From: Actinospineispora eucalypti
GTDB taxonomy: Bacteria > Actinomycetota > Actinomycetes > Mycobacteriales > Pseudonocardiaceae
NCBI GenBank assembly: GCA_014208095.1
Contig: JACHMT010000002.1
Location: 186,001-250,000 of the forward strand
DNA: 64,000 nt
Reading direction: 5' to 3'
Positions 48,419 to 56,590 of this stretch are shown one piece after another. The notes under the pieces were generated by a model. That model did no database searches and was not told where the DNA came from. It was given only the letters and a program-made list of their open reading frames with translations. A program made the translations under genes and the position numbers. The first letter of the stretch is position 1. Each line of letters starts with the position of its first letter.

Positions 48419-48718
48419 TTATGAGTCGTCCTTGTTGAAAATTCTCGCAACGTCCCGAGCGAGCCGCCGTTCGGCAGCGATCGCTGCGACATCCACGCAG
48501 CAACCAGTTTCAGCAGCCTGGGCGGCCATCTCCTCAATCGCCACTGCTGGCACGATGTAGCGGGAACGCACGCGGATAGACGGAAAGACATCCTCACGAA
48601 TCGCGCGATAAATCGTCGCGGGATCGACCCGGAGCAGCCTCGCAGTCTCGGCCACGGTGTAGAACGTCTTGGCGTTGGCGGGCTTGTCGCTTGAATTGCC
48701 GCAGCACTGACATCCCAT
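48419..48718 (-). CDS. xis: Excisionase-type helix-turn-helix protein
   Basis: 99 residues from ATG at 48718, GGGAGC upstream. NAKTFYTVAETARLLRVDPA then TIYRAIREDVFPSIRVRSRY and IVPAVAIEEMAAQ is the MerR/excisionase DNA-binding domain; the start also carries MGCQCCGNSSDKP, a Cys cluster. In the integrase direction, it probably directs excision with the tyrosine integrase. Confidence 0.78.
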   Translation of the reverse strand: MGCQCCGNSSDKPANAKTFYTVAETARLLRVDPATIYRAIREDVFPSIRVRSRYIVPAVAIEEMAAQAAETGCCVDVAAIAAERRLARDVARIFNKDDS

Positions 48719-49082
48719 GACGCATGCTCCCTTATGTTCCTGACGCCCGGTTGGCGGGTGGCGGGTGCTGTCCCCGTCACCGCGCTGTGCGCCGCGCATG
48801 GTCATAGAGGCTCGCGGTCAAGGGTGGTTCCTGGTGATGTTTTGGAGCGTCAGCGTCCCGAAGGGCCAAAAGATCACGAGGTGCCCTTGATCGGGAGGGA
48901 TGGCCATGTCAAGCTCAGGGCGTCAGAAATGCAAGGCTCACGCAGTGAGTCGACCATTCCTCTGCCCCGCGCCGGCTTTGAGGCGTGCCGCATTTCGATC
49001 TGAGCGATTTCGCATTACCATTCGGACGAGTGCTCAGGGTGTGGGTACATGGGGCCTGCGCCACGCGACTAATGTCATCGTC
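48719..49082. other. Gap between excisionase and IS debris
   Basis: About 360 bp, no gene. The frame 48900-49427 is open but its first 60 residues do not resemble a transposase; IS sequence seems to begin near 49110. Confidence 0.4.
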
Positions 49083-49427
49083 GTGGATGACTGCCCTGGC
49101 GGTGCTCCTGTACAGACGGCGACGCGCAAGAAAGCTCGATGCGTCCGCAGCAGGAAGGCTCATGCGCACTATCCGACTGATCTGAGCGACGCGCAGTGGA
49201 CCTTGATCGAATCAGTCTTACCGGCGCCATCGACGGGTGGCCGGCGGGAGAAGCACGCGCGCCGGGAGATTCTCAACGCGATCTTGTACGTGGAGCGGAC
49301 CGGCTGCTCGTGGCGGTTGTTGCCGGACTCGTTCCCGCCCTGGCCCACCGTGTACTGGCACTGGGCACGCTGGCGTGATCGCGGCTCCCTCGCCATTGTC
49401 CAGAGCATGCTGTGCGCGGAGACGTAG
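49083..49427 (+). pseudogene. Truncated IS5-type transposase (DUF4096 part)
   Basis: [20 protein letters not shown] then [40 protein letters not shown] is the N-terminal domain of IS5/IS4-type transposases (L-S-D-x-Q-W, G-C-x-W-R-x-L-P-x-x-F-P-P-W-x-T-V). It ends at a stop after [12 protein letters not shown]; the DDE catalytic part is missing. No terminal inverted repeats were found, so it is a fragment. Confidence 0.78.
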
Positions 49428-49586
49428 CTACTCGGCCTCGGACGGCTTCGTACGTTGCTGCTCCTCGTAGAGCTCATTGATGATCGCAAGGAGTTGGCGG
49501 CAGACTTCTGGTGTGAGCGGGAACGGCTCGGACGGTACGCGAACGATGAGCTCGTTCCCCCGACGACTGCGCTTTGGCTTTGCCAT
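49428..49586 (-). CDS. Small basic protein, paralogue of 49767-49928
   Basis: 52 residues from ATG at 49586 (MAKPKRSRRGNELIVRVPSE, then PFPLTPEVCRQLLAIINELY). Basic N-terminus, V-R-V-P strand, L-T-P-E-x-x-R-x-L-L-A-I helix. Same pattern as its neighbour, from a tandem duplication. May be a partner of the integrase or a ribbon-helix-helix-like protein. Confidence 0.6.
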   Translation of the reverse strand: MAKPKRSRRGNELIVRVPSEPFPLTPEVCRQLLAIINELYEEQQRTKPSEAE

Positions 49587-49667
49587 TAGACGCTCCTTCG
49601 TGAACCACGTGCGTGGCTCCAAGGGCGTATGGAAGTTGACCGGGATGACCAACCTGCTTCAGCGCAG

Positions 49668-49766
49668 TTACTTGCGTGAGGCCTTCGGCAGCTTGGCTGT
49701 GCGGACGAGAGTATCGACGCCTATCACCCCGACTGTGCCGCCGCCGTGCTTGCGCTTGACGGGTGA
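49668..49766 (-). pseudogene. Remnant of the integrase C-terminus
   Basis: The frame ends RTAKLPKASRK and stop, almost identical to the integrase ending MPKLPKASRK, and contains KHGGGTVGVIG where the integrase has GHGGGGTTTLR. DNA identity with 49990-50050 is high (GACCAACCTGCTTC is shared exactly). It was left by duplication of the integrase tail plus small gene. Confidence 0.68.
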
Positions 49767-49928
49767 TTACGCCTTCTCAGGAGGCTTGTTCCGCCGTTGC
49801 TCCTTCGAGATCTCGAGCAAGAGCGCAAGGAGCGCTCGAGAGGCTTCCGGCGTGAGCTCAGGTACTGCAGACGGAACCCGCAGGACGAGGTCCCCGCTCT
49901 TGCGACGCTTCCGGTCGGACCGTGCCAT
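49767..49928 (-). CDS. Small basic protein next to integrase
   Basis: 53 residues from ATG at 49928 (MARSDRKRRKSGDLVLRVPS, then AVPELTPEASRALLALLLEI). Aligns along its length with 49428-49586. It lies 80 bases after the integrase stop on the same strand, so likely cotranscribed. Confidence 0.62.
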   Translation of the reverse strand: MARSDRKRRKSGDLVLRVPSAVPELTPEASRALLALLLEISKEQRRNKPPEKA

Positions 49929-50008
49929 GGTGCGTTCTCCCTCGCAAGGCAAACGGGTTACGAGGGAGCATGGAATCGGGCTGTGATGACCAACCTGCTT
50001 CGGTGCAG

Positions 50009-51274
50009 TTACTTCCGGGATGCTTTCGGCAGCTTGGGCATGCGCGAAGCGAGCACCTCGGCAGCCTTGCGGTCGGAGGCAGGCACCCAGGCCGCATAGA
50101 CCCGGAGGGTCGTAGTGCCGCCGCCACCGTGGCCAAGCCGACCAGAGACCGTCCGGAGATCGACGCCCGAGGTCAGAAGCTCGGTTGCCGAGTAGTGCCG
50201 CAGTGCGTGCAGGTGGGTGTCGATCTTGAGGCGGGTTGCCATGTCCTTATACCGCTGTGTCACCGCGTTGGGCGAGTACGGCTGGAGGTGATCGAGCGTC
50301 CGGGTCCCGCTGAAGACGAAGCGGTTGTCGTCGAACGTCTGGCCGAGCGAGCGCACGCGCTTGGCAACGCGCTTGCGGTGCTTGCGCAGCAGCGCCACGG
50401 TCTCGCCGTCCAGGGCGATCCGGCGGGATTGGTGGGTCTTGGTGTCTTTCTCCTTGCCGCCAACCCAGTTGCGACGTAGATCAATTACCTCCCCGTCCAG
50501 GTCAAGCCGGGAGAAGCGAAGTCCACAGAGCTCGCCGCGCCGGATGCCCGTGGTCATGACCAGCCAGACGAGAGTGCCCCAGTCCGGATCCATGCGGAAC
50601 GCTTCAGTGACGAGCACAACGGCCTCAGCTGAGGAGGGTGGATCTGGATCCGGTGGCTTTTGCCGGGGGCGCTTGGCGATCGTCGCTGGATTGCTCTGCA
50701 CCCATCCCCAGCGCTGGGCTGCAGCCATCGTGCCGCTGATGATCGAGTGCATTTGCCGGACTGTCGAGCTGGCCATCGGCTTGCAGACGTGTGGCTGGCA
50801 CTTGGCCTTGACGCAATCATGGTCAGCGTCAGTGCTGTGCTTCTCGATGAACGGCTTCCCGTCGCAACGCACGCGACAGCGCCGCAGCTCGGTGTACAGG
50901 CTTTCGAGCGCCCGCGCGTCCAGCTTCTTCACCGCCACCATGCCGAGTGCCGGCTTGATCGTCCGGGTGATGTAGCCCTCGTACGTCTTGCGGGTGCTGT
51001 CCTCGATCTCGCTGGTGCGCAGCCACTCATCGAGTGCGCGGCTGAGCGGGACTGAGGATTCGGTCGCCTGCTGCTTGGTGACCTGGGTACGGAACTCCGC
51101 GATCTTGTCGTCTGCCTTGTCCCAGGCCTTCTGGTCAGTGCCGGGGATGGTGGCGGTGAGGTAAATCTTCTTGCTCGTCACCGGGTCGTAGCCGGCGAAG
51201 TACCGAACTTGCAGCGACTCCCCGCGCTGGCGAATCGCGCCTTTACGACGGCGCGCACTATCGACTCTGGCCAT
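50009..51274 (-). CDS. int: Tyrosine integrase of the 48-kb element
   Basis: 421 residues. An N-terminal arm-binding part (GAIRQRGESLQVRYFAGYDP) and SAM-like core domain (PLSRALDEWLRTSEIEDSTR) precede the catalytic domain with MTTGIRRGELCGLRFSRLDL (Arg I), HLHALRHYSATELLTSGVDL (HxxR) and GRLGHGGGGTTTLRVYAAW (H and Tyr). All catalytic residues are present. It lies 75 bp from attR within the tRNA and reads away from it, the normal arrangement of tRNA-targeting integrases. A Cys-rich insert in the core region (MKA-type CRVRCDGKPF and HDCVKAKCQPHVC) is a feature of actinobacterial members. Confidence 0.93.
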   Translation of the reverse strand: MARVDSARRRKGAIRQRGESLQVRYFAGYDPVTSKKIYLTATIPGTDQKAWDKADDKIAEFRTQVTKQQATESSVPLSRALDEWLRTSEIEDSTRKTYEGYITRTIKPALGMVAVKKLDARALESLYTELRRCRVRCDGKPFIEKHSTDADHDCVKAKCQPHVCKPMASSTVRQMHSIISGTMAAAQRWGWVQSNPATIAKRPRQKPPDPDPPSSAEAVVLVTEAFRMDPDWGTLVWLVMTTGIRRGELCGLRFSRLDLDGEVIDLRRNWVGGKEKDTKTHQSRRIALDGETVALLRKHRKRVAKRVRSLGQTFDDNRFVFSGTRTLDHLQPYSPNAVTQRYKDMATRLKIDTHLHALRHYSATELLTSGVDLRTVSGRLGHGGGGTTTLRVYAAWVPASDRKAAEVLASRMPKLPKASRK

Positions 51275-51348
51275 TCCCCCACTGTACGGGTGGACAGGTG
51301 GATGGACAGAGATCGTTTAGCTCGATCTTGATTCGGTTGTTTTGCCTG
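51275..51348. other. Right arm: two GGACAG repeats beside attR
   Basis: GGACAG at 51292 and 51304, 12 bp apart, as at 3374 and 3386 near attL. Candidate arm-type integrase sites and promoter region of the integrase. Confidence 0.48.
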
Positions 51349-51403
51349 GTAGATGCTGGTGCCCCCGGTCCGACTCGAACGGACACTGGACGGATTTTGA
51401 GTC
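51349..51403. repeat. attR: 55-bp direct repeat within the tRNA gene
   Basis: Identical to 3224-3278. Positions 51357-51403 are the 3' half of the tRNA from CCA to the anticodon loop. The intact tRNA is kept because the element brings an identical 3' half. Confidence 0.93.
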
Positions 51404-51433
51404 CGCTGCCTCTGCCGATTGGGCTACGGGGGC
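51357..51433 (-). tRNA. tRNA with CAA anticodon (Leu), target of integration
   Basis: Read on the minus strand from GCCCCCGTAGCCC to the genomic CCA. The acceptor stem pairs GCCCCCG with CGGGGGC, D arm AGCCCAATCGGCAGAGGC, anticodon arm GCGGA-CTCAAAA-TCCGT giving CAA at the usual positions, short variable loop, T arm GTCCG-TTCGAGT-CGGAC. CAA reads the Leu codon UUG. The variable loop is short (class I), which is unusual for leucine, so the isotype should be confirmed with tRNAscan-SE. Confidence 0.88.
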
Positions 51434-51541
51434 GAGGTGTGACGCTGTCGTTAACGACGGCCAGGATCACATCATGTGAACACCCTATCCCGGTAGCCTT
51501 GGTCGCTAGGGCCCGACCCGCTACAGGAGAGTGAGAACCTC

Positions 51542-52171
51542 GTGACTAAGGCTGCCGAGACCCGGCAACCCCAGGCCGACAGTGCGCCGCCGGTCGCGCA
51601 CCGCGTGCTCATCGCCGAGGATGAGGCGCTGATCCGCCTCGACCTGGCCGAAATGCTGCGCGAGGAGGGGTACGAGGTCGTCGCCGAGGCGACCGACGGC
51701 GAGTCCGCCGTCCAGCTGGCCCGCGAGCTGCGCCCCAGTTTGGCCATCCTGGACATCAAGATGCCGAAGGTGGACGGCATCTCGGCGGCCGCGACCATTG
51801 TCGAGGAGCGCATCGCTCCAGTGGTCATGCTGACCGCGTTCAGCCAGCGCGAGCTGATCGAGCAGGCGCGCGACGCGGGTGCGATGGCCTACCTGGTGAA
51901 GCCGTTCGCCCGGCACGAGCTGGTGCCGGCCATCGAGCTGTCGGTCAGCCGGTTCGCCGAGATGCAGGCGCTGGAGGGCGAGGTCGCCACGCTCACCGAG
52001 CGGTTGGAGACCCGCAAGGTGGTCGATCGGGCCAAGGGTCTGCTGATGACCAACAACGCGATGACCGAGCCCGAGGCGTTCCGCTGGATCCAGCGCACCG
52101 CGATGGACCGCCGGAGCACCATGCGGGCGGTCGCGGAAGCGGTCATCAACGGCCTCGACCAGCCATCTTGA
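51542..52171 (+). CDS. pdtaR: ANTAR-domain response regulator (PdtaR-like)
   Basis: 209 residues from GTG at 51542. Receiver domain: VLIAEDEALIRLDLAEMLRE with acidic pocket, the phosphorylated Asp in PSLAILDIKMPKVDG, MLTAFS and AYLVKPF. The C-terminal helical ANTAR domain (RKVVDRAKGLLMTNNAMTEP, then EAFRWIQRTAMDRRSTMRAV) binds paired stem-loops in mRNA leaders to block termination. The PdtaS sensor is not in the window. First chromosomal gene after the tRNA. Confidence 0.92.
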   Translation: MTKAAETRQPQADSAPPVAHRVLIAEDEALIRLDLAEMLREEGYEVVAEATDGESAVQLARELRPSLAILDIKMPKVDGISAAATIVEERIAPVVMLTAFSQRELIEQARDAGAMAYLVKPFARHELVPAIELSVSRFAEMQALEGEVATLTERLETRKVVDRAKGLLMTNNAMTEPEAFRWIQRTAMDRRSTMRAVAEAVINGLDQPS

Positions 52172-52412
52172 TCGAATCTTGACCGGCTGACCTGGACCCT
52201 TCCGCCGCGAGCCGGATTGTAATAGCGTGCTTGCACGCCGTGATACACGGCGGTGCGCGCGTTGCGTTCTGGTAAAGAGCGTCACGTATGTGATGACGCG
52301 GAACGCGTGAGTCCAATAGGTTCCCCACACGCTCACGAATGGGTGAGTGCTATTGCACGGTGCTCGGGGGCCCGTTGCTGGACTCGGCTCGCGCAGTCAC
52401 AGGAGGTTCAGG
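52172..52412. other. Leader region of the liv operon
   Basis: About 240 bp between pdtaR and livJ with a good ribosome site (CAGGAGGTTCAGG) at its end. No stable hairpin was obvious apart from TGATACACGGCGGTG stretches; a promoter is expected here but was not pinned down. Confidence 0.4.
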
Positions 52413-53588
52413 ATGAGTCGGAAGCGGACGGTCATCGCGCTGGCGGGTGCGCTCGCCGGTGCGTTGGTGCTGTCGGCATGCGGCGGAGGGGGAACAGGCG
52501 GCGGGGGCGCGGAGGCGTCCTCCGACACGGTGAAGATCGGCTTCCTCGGCGATCTCACCGGAGAGAACGCCGGCCTGATGGATCCTCCGCACAAGGCGGC
52601 ACAGCTGGCGTTCGACGAGTTCAACGCCACCAACCCACCCAAGAAGATCGAGCTGGTCGACTACGACAGCCAGGGCACGCCCGAGCAGGCGCAGGGGTTG
52701 GCGCCCAAGGCGGCCCAGCAGGACAAGATCGTCGGCCTGATCGGCCCCGGGTTCTCCGGTGAGTCCAAGGCCGCCAACCCGTTCTTCGACCAGGCCAAGA
52801 TCCCGATGATCTCCGCTTCGGCGACCAACCCGGGTCTGGCCAACATGGGCCTCAAGTACTTCCACCGCACGCTCGCGGCGGACGACCTGCAGGGCCCGGG
52901 CATCGCGGACTTCCTGATCGCGGCAAAGAGCCCGCAGAAGGCGTTCGTGATCAACGATGACTCGGAGTACAGCACCGGGCTGGGCGGAGCGGTCGCCAAG
53001 CAGCTGTCCGGTAAGGGCGTCACCGTGGACAAGGACCAGTTCGCGCAGAGCGCCTCGGACTTCTCCTCCTCGGTGGCCAAGATCAAGGCCAGCAACCCGC
53101 AGGTGATCTTCTTCGGGGGTTACTACGCGCAGGGTGGCCGGCTGCTCAAGCAGATCCGGGACGCGGGGATCACCGCCACCTTCGCCACCGGTGACGGTGG
53201 CCTGGACGCCGGGCTGATCCGGGGTGCGGGCAACCAGGCCGCCGAAGGCGCGGTCATCGGCTGCCCGTGCGCCATCCCGGCGGCCGACTCCACCGGTGCG
53301 GCGAAGAAGTTCTACGACGCCTACAAGGCGAAGTACAACGCGGAGCCCGCCGTGTACTCGACCGAGGCCTACGATGCCGCGACGGCGTTCATCAAGGCCG
53401 TGCAGGCTGGCCACACCACGCCGGAGGCGATCAACACCTTCCTGTCCACGGTGGACTTCGCCGGGACCGGGAAGCAGATCAAGTTCGCGCCGAACGGCAA
53501 CGTGGCGACCACCGACATCTTCGTCTACCAGGTGAAGAACGGAAAGATTGAGCCGCTGGGCAATGCCAAGCAGGCGAAGATCGGCTGA
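52413..53588 (+). CDS. livJ: Branched-chain amino acid ABC transporter, substrate-binding lipoprotein
   Basis: 391 residues from ATG at 52413 behind CAGGAGG. Signal with lipobox (ALAGALVLSACGGG). The periplasmic-binding-protein fold type I is shown by VKIGFLGDLTGENAGLMDPP, VGLIGPGFSGESKAANPFFD, IPMISASATNPGLA and FHRTLAADDLQGPGIADFLI, typical of LivJ/LivK receptors. It delivers Leu/Ile/Val-type ligands or other small organic molecules to the LivHMGF pump encoded next. Confidence 0.92.
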   Translation: MSRKRTVIALAGALAGALVLSACGGGGTGGGGAEASSDTVKIGFLGDLTGENAGLMDPPHKAAQLAFDEFNATNPPKKIELVDYDSQGTPEQAQGLAPKAAQQDKIVGLIGPGFSGESKAANPFFDQAKIPMISASATNPGLANMGLKYFHRTLAADDLQGPGIADFLIAAKSPQKAFVINDDSEYSTGLGGAVAKQLSGKGVTVDKDQFAQSASDFSSSVAKIKASNPQVIFFGGYYAQGGRLLKQIRDAGITATFATGDGGLDAGLIRGAGNQAAEGAVIGCPCAIPAADSTGAAKKFYDAYKAKYNAEPAVYSTEAYDAATAFIKAVQAGHTTPEAINTFLSTVDFAGTGKQIKFAPNGNVATTDIFVYQVKNGKIEPLGNAKQAKIG

Positions 53589-53598
53589 ACGACCCCGG

Positions 53599-53642
53599 TC
53601 GCGCCGGGCGGCGGCTGGTAATGCGGCTGGCGTCCGGCGCGA
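53599..53642 (+). promoter_or_regulatory. Hairpin between livJ and livH
   Basis: TCGCGCCGG (53599-53607) pairs with CCGGCGCGA (53634-53642). Such a structure after a binding-protein gene often lowers expression of the downstream transporter genes by partial termination or by protecting the upstream mRNA. Confidence 0.55.
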
Positions 53643-53682
53643 TTGTGGTTGTGTCCGGTGCTATTGAGGGGGCAACGGGGCA

Positions 53683-54645
53683 TTGTTCAACGACTTTGTT
53701 CTGCAGTTCGGGCCGAGCACGGTCGGCGGCCTGGTCGTGGGCTCGATCTATGCGCTGGTGGCGCTGGGCTACACGATGGTGTACGGCGTGCTGCGGCTGA
53801 TCAATTTCGCGCACTCCGAGATATTCATGATCGGCTCGTTCGCGGCGTTGTTCGTGTTGAGCCTGGTCAGTCTGCCGGGGCCGCTCACCGGGTTGGCCCT
53901 GTTGGGCATGATGGTGTTGCTGTTCGTGGTGGCGATGGCCGCTTCGGGCGGCGCGGCGGTGGCGTTGGAGTTCGTCGCCTACCGGCCGTTGCGCAAGCGC
54001 AACGCGCCGCGGCTGGCGGCGCTGATCTCGGCGATCGGCGCTTCGCTGTTCCTGCAGGAGCTGTTCGCCCTGGTGGTCATACCCGAGGTGTTCGAGCGGC
54101 AGGGGCGGATCGATGCGGCGGTGCCCCGGCTGGTGGACCGGAACACGGTGTTCACCGTGTTCGGCGCCGAGGTGAAGACCGACCATCTCGTGATCATCGT
54201 CGCGGCGGTGGTGATGATGGTCGCGCTGGACCAGCTGGTCGCGCGTACCCGGATCGGCCGGGGCATCCGGGCGACCGCGCAGGATCCTGAGGCGGCCGTG
54301 CTGATGGGTGTCAACATCAACACCATCGTGCGGCTGACCTTCCTGCTCGGCGGCGCGATGGCCGGCGTGGCCGGGGTGCTGTACGCCATGGAGTTCGAGA
54401 ACATCCGCTACAACATCGGGTTCGTGCTGGGCATCAAGGCGTTCACCGCCGCGGTGCTCGGCGGCATCGGCAACATCCGAGGGGCGCTGGTCGGCGGCAT
54501 CGCGCTGGGCCTGGTGGAGAACTGGGGGGCGATTTTCTTCGGCACCCAGTGGAAGGACGTCATCGCTTTCGTGATCCTGGTAGTTGTGTTGTTGTTCCGG
54601 CCAACCGGCATCCTGGGCGAGTCGCTGCAGCAGGCGCGCGCATGA
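53683..54645 (+). CDS. livH: Branched-chain amino acid ABC transporter permease LivH
   Basis: 320 residues from TTG at 53683 with GAGGGGGCAACGGGG upstream. Multi-pass: YALVALGYTMVYGVLRLINF, FAALFVLSLVSL, GLALLGMMVLLFVVAMAASG and later ALDQLVARTRIGRGIRATAQ with DPEAAVLMGVNINTIVRLTF, the EAA-type coupling loop of LivH. The stop overlaps the livM start by 4 bases (ATGA). Confidence 0.9.
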   Translation: MFNDFVLQFGPSTVGGLVVGSIYALVALGYTMVYGVLRLINFAHSEIFMIGSFAALFVLSLVSLPGPLTGLALLGMMVLLFVVAMAASGGAAVALEFVAYRPLRKRNAPRLAALISAIGASLFLQELFALVVIPEVFERQGRIDAAVPRLVDRNTVFTVFGAEVKTDHLVIIVAAVVMMVALDQLVARTRIGRGIRATAQDPEAAVLMGVNINTIVRLTFLLGGAMAGVAGVLYAMEFENIRYNIGFVLGIKAFTAAVLGGIGNIRGALVGGIALGLVENWGAIFFGTQWKDVIAFVILVVVLLFRPTGILGESLQQARA

Positions 54646-55769
54646 ACGCCACTGGGAACCCGCTCAGCCGCCTCGGCTCGATCGCCGGCGGATACTTCGA
54701 CGCGGTCCGTGACTGGTGGGCCGGCGCGCCGCCGTGGCAGCGCTGGATCGGTTATGCGCTGGCCCTGGGTGTGGCGATCATCGCGCCCAGCCCGTTCATC
54801 GGCGCGATCATGTCGCCGCACTCGGACTGGCCGACCCTGCTGTTCCACCCGATCAGCACGTTCATCCTGCTGGCCATGGGGCTCAACATCGTGGTCGGTC
54901 ACGCGGGCCTGCTCGACCTGGGGTACGTGGCGTTCTTCGCGATCGGCGCGTACACGCTGGCCTACCTGGGGGTGAAGCACGGCTGGTCGTTCTGGCCGAC
55001 GGTGGTGCTGGGCATGGTCCTGGCGTCGGTGTCCGGGGTGATCCTGGGTGCCCCGACGCTGCGGTTGCGCGGTGACTATCTGGCGATCGTGACGCTGGGC
55101 TTCGGGGAGATCGTGCGGATCACCGCGGTGAACACCGAGGAGATCGGCGGCGCCCGGGGTCTGACCCCGATCCCGCACCCGCCGGCGATGTTCGGCACCG
55201 AGTTCCTGCTGGACCCGCTGCCGTACTACTACCTGGTGCTGGCGGCGATCGTGCTGGTGATCATCTTCTCGGTACGACTGGAACGCAGCCGGGTGGGGCG
55301 GGCGTGGACGGCGATCCGGGAGGATGAGGACGCGGCCGAGCTGATGGGCGTGCCCACGTTCCGGTTCAAGCTGCTGGCGTTCGCCATCGGGGCGTTGATC
55401 GGCGGGCTGGCCGGGGTGATGTGGGCCGGCAAGGTCATCTTCATCGCGCCGACCAACTTCCCGTTCATCCTGTCGGCGACGATCCTGGCGGCGGTGCTGC
55501 TGGGCGGTTCGGGCAACCTGCCCGGGGTGATCCTGGGGGCGTTCCTCATTGCCTGGTTGCCGGAGCGGTTCCGAGGGTTCGCCGAGTACCGGATCCTGAT
55601 CTTCGGTGGGGCGCTGGTGCTGATGATGGCGCTGCGGCCGGAGGGGCTGCTGCCGTCGCGGCGGCGTAAGGCGGAGATGGCAGATCCGGGTGGTTCGGCC
55701 CTGGGCGCCGAGGTGGCCGGGCCGGTCGCGGCCGGTGGATCTGGGTCGTCTTCGGAGGTGGGGAGGTGA
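54642..55769 (+). CDS. livM: Branched-chain amino acid ABC transporter permease LivM
   Basis: 375 residues from ATG at 54642. Membrane spans LALGVAIIAPSPFIGAIMSP, FHPISTFILLAMGLNIVVGH and so on, with the signature LGFGEIVRITAVNTEEIGGA then RGLTPIPHPP and DEDAAELMGVPTFRFKLLAF, the LivM coupling loop. It ends with an Ala/Gly-rich cytoplasmic tail. Coupled on both sides by 4-base overlaps. Confidence 0.9.
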   Translation: MNATGNPLSRLGSIAGGYFDAVRDWWAGAPPWQRWIGYALALGVAIIAPSPFIGAIMSPHSDWPTLLFHPISTFILLAMGLNIVVGHAGLLDLGYVAFFAIGAYTLAYLGVKHGWSFWPTVVLGMVLASVSGVILGAPTLRLRGDYLAIVTLGFGEIVRITAVNTEEIGGARGLTPIPHPPAMFGTEFLLDPLPYYYLVLAAIVLVIIFSVRLERSRVGRAWTAIREDEDAAELMGVPTFRFKLLAFAIGALIGGLAGVMWAGKVIFIAPTNFPFILSATILAAVLLGGSGNLPGVILGAFLIAWLPERFRGFAEYRILIFGGALVLMMALRPEGLLPSRRRKAEMADPGGSALGAEVAGPVAAGGSGSSSEVGR

Positions 55770-56590
55770 CCGACGAGATGATCGAGACGCGGCGCGCGGA
55801 ACCCGGTACGACGGACGAGCAGCCGACCCTGGAGCTGGACAACGTGACCATGCGCTTCGGCGGGGTCACCGCGCTGCGCGGGGTCAGCTTCACCGTGGAG
55901 GAGGGGGAGATCGTCGCCCTGATCGGCCCGAACGGGGCCGGGAAGACCACGGTGTTCAACGTGGTCACCGGGGTGTGCCGGCCGACCGAGGGCGCGGTGC
56001 GGTTCGACGGGCGGCGGATCGACGGGATGAAGCGGTTCCGCATCGCCAAGTCCGGGATCGCCCGGACCTTCCAGAACATCCGGCTGTTCCACAACATGAC
56101 GGCGCTGGAGAACGTCATGGTTGGGGCGGACGCGCACCACCGGACCGGGGCGGTCGGCGCGGCGCTTGGCCTGCCCTGGCACCGCAAGGAGGAACGCCAG
56201 GGCCGGGAGAAGGCGGCCGAGCTGCTGGAGTTCGTGGGCATGTCGGCGCGGGCGGAGGATGCGGCGAAGAACCTGTCCTACGGCGACCAGCGCCGGCTGG
56301 AGATCGCCCGCGCGCTGGCCACCGAACCCCGGTTGTTGCTGCTGGACGAGCCGGCGGCCGGCATGAACCCGGCGGAGAAGAAGTCGTTGCAGGGACTGAT
56401 CCGGCGGATCCGGGAGTCCGGGCGGACCGTGTTGCTGATCGAGCACGACGTCGGCCTGGTGATGGACATCAGTGACCACATCGCGGTGCTGGACTTCGGC
56501 CAGAAGATCGCCGAAGGGCTGCCGCGTGAGGTCCGGGCGAACGCGAAGGTGATCGAGGCGTACCTGGGGGCTCCGACCGATGCTTCTTGA
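55766..56590 (+). CDS. livG: Branched-chain amino acid ABC transporter ATP-binding protein LivG
   Basis: 274 residues from GTG at 55766. Walker A GPNGAGKTT, the LivG-specific TFQNIRLFHNMTALENVMVG, signature LSYGDQRRLEIARALATEPR, Walker B LLLLDEPAAGMNP, and the LivG ending DFGQKIAEGLPREVRANAKV with EAYLG. Starts inside the livM stop (GTGA overlap). Confidence 0.92.
   Translation: MTDEMIETRRAEPGTTDEQPTLELDNVTMRFGGVTALRGVSFTVEEGEIVALIGPNGAGKTTVFNVVTGVCRPTEGAVRFDGRRIDGMKRFRIAKSGIARTFQNIRLFHNMTALENVMVGADAHHRTGAVGAALGLPWHRKEERQGREKAAELLEFVGMSARAEDAAKNLSYGDQRRLEIARALATEPRLLLLDEPAAGMNPAEKKSLQGLIRRIRESGRTVLLIEHDVGLVMDISDHIAVLDFGQKIAEGLPREVRANAKVIEAYLGAPTDAS

Noticed and set aside
52350..53414. 354-codon frame opposite livJ
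   Set aside because: Antisense shadow of a clear lipoprotein gene.
55229..56479. 416-codon minus-strand frame
   Set aside because: Antisense shadow of livM and livG; typical His/Arg/Gln-rich product of high-GC DNA.
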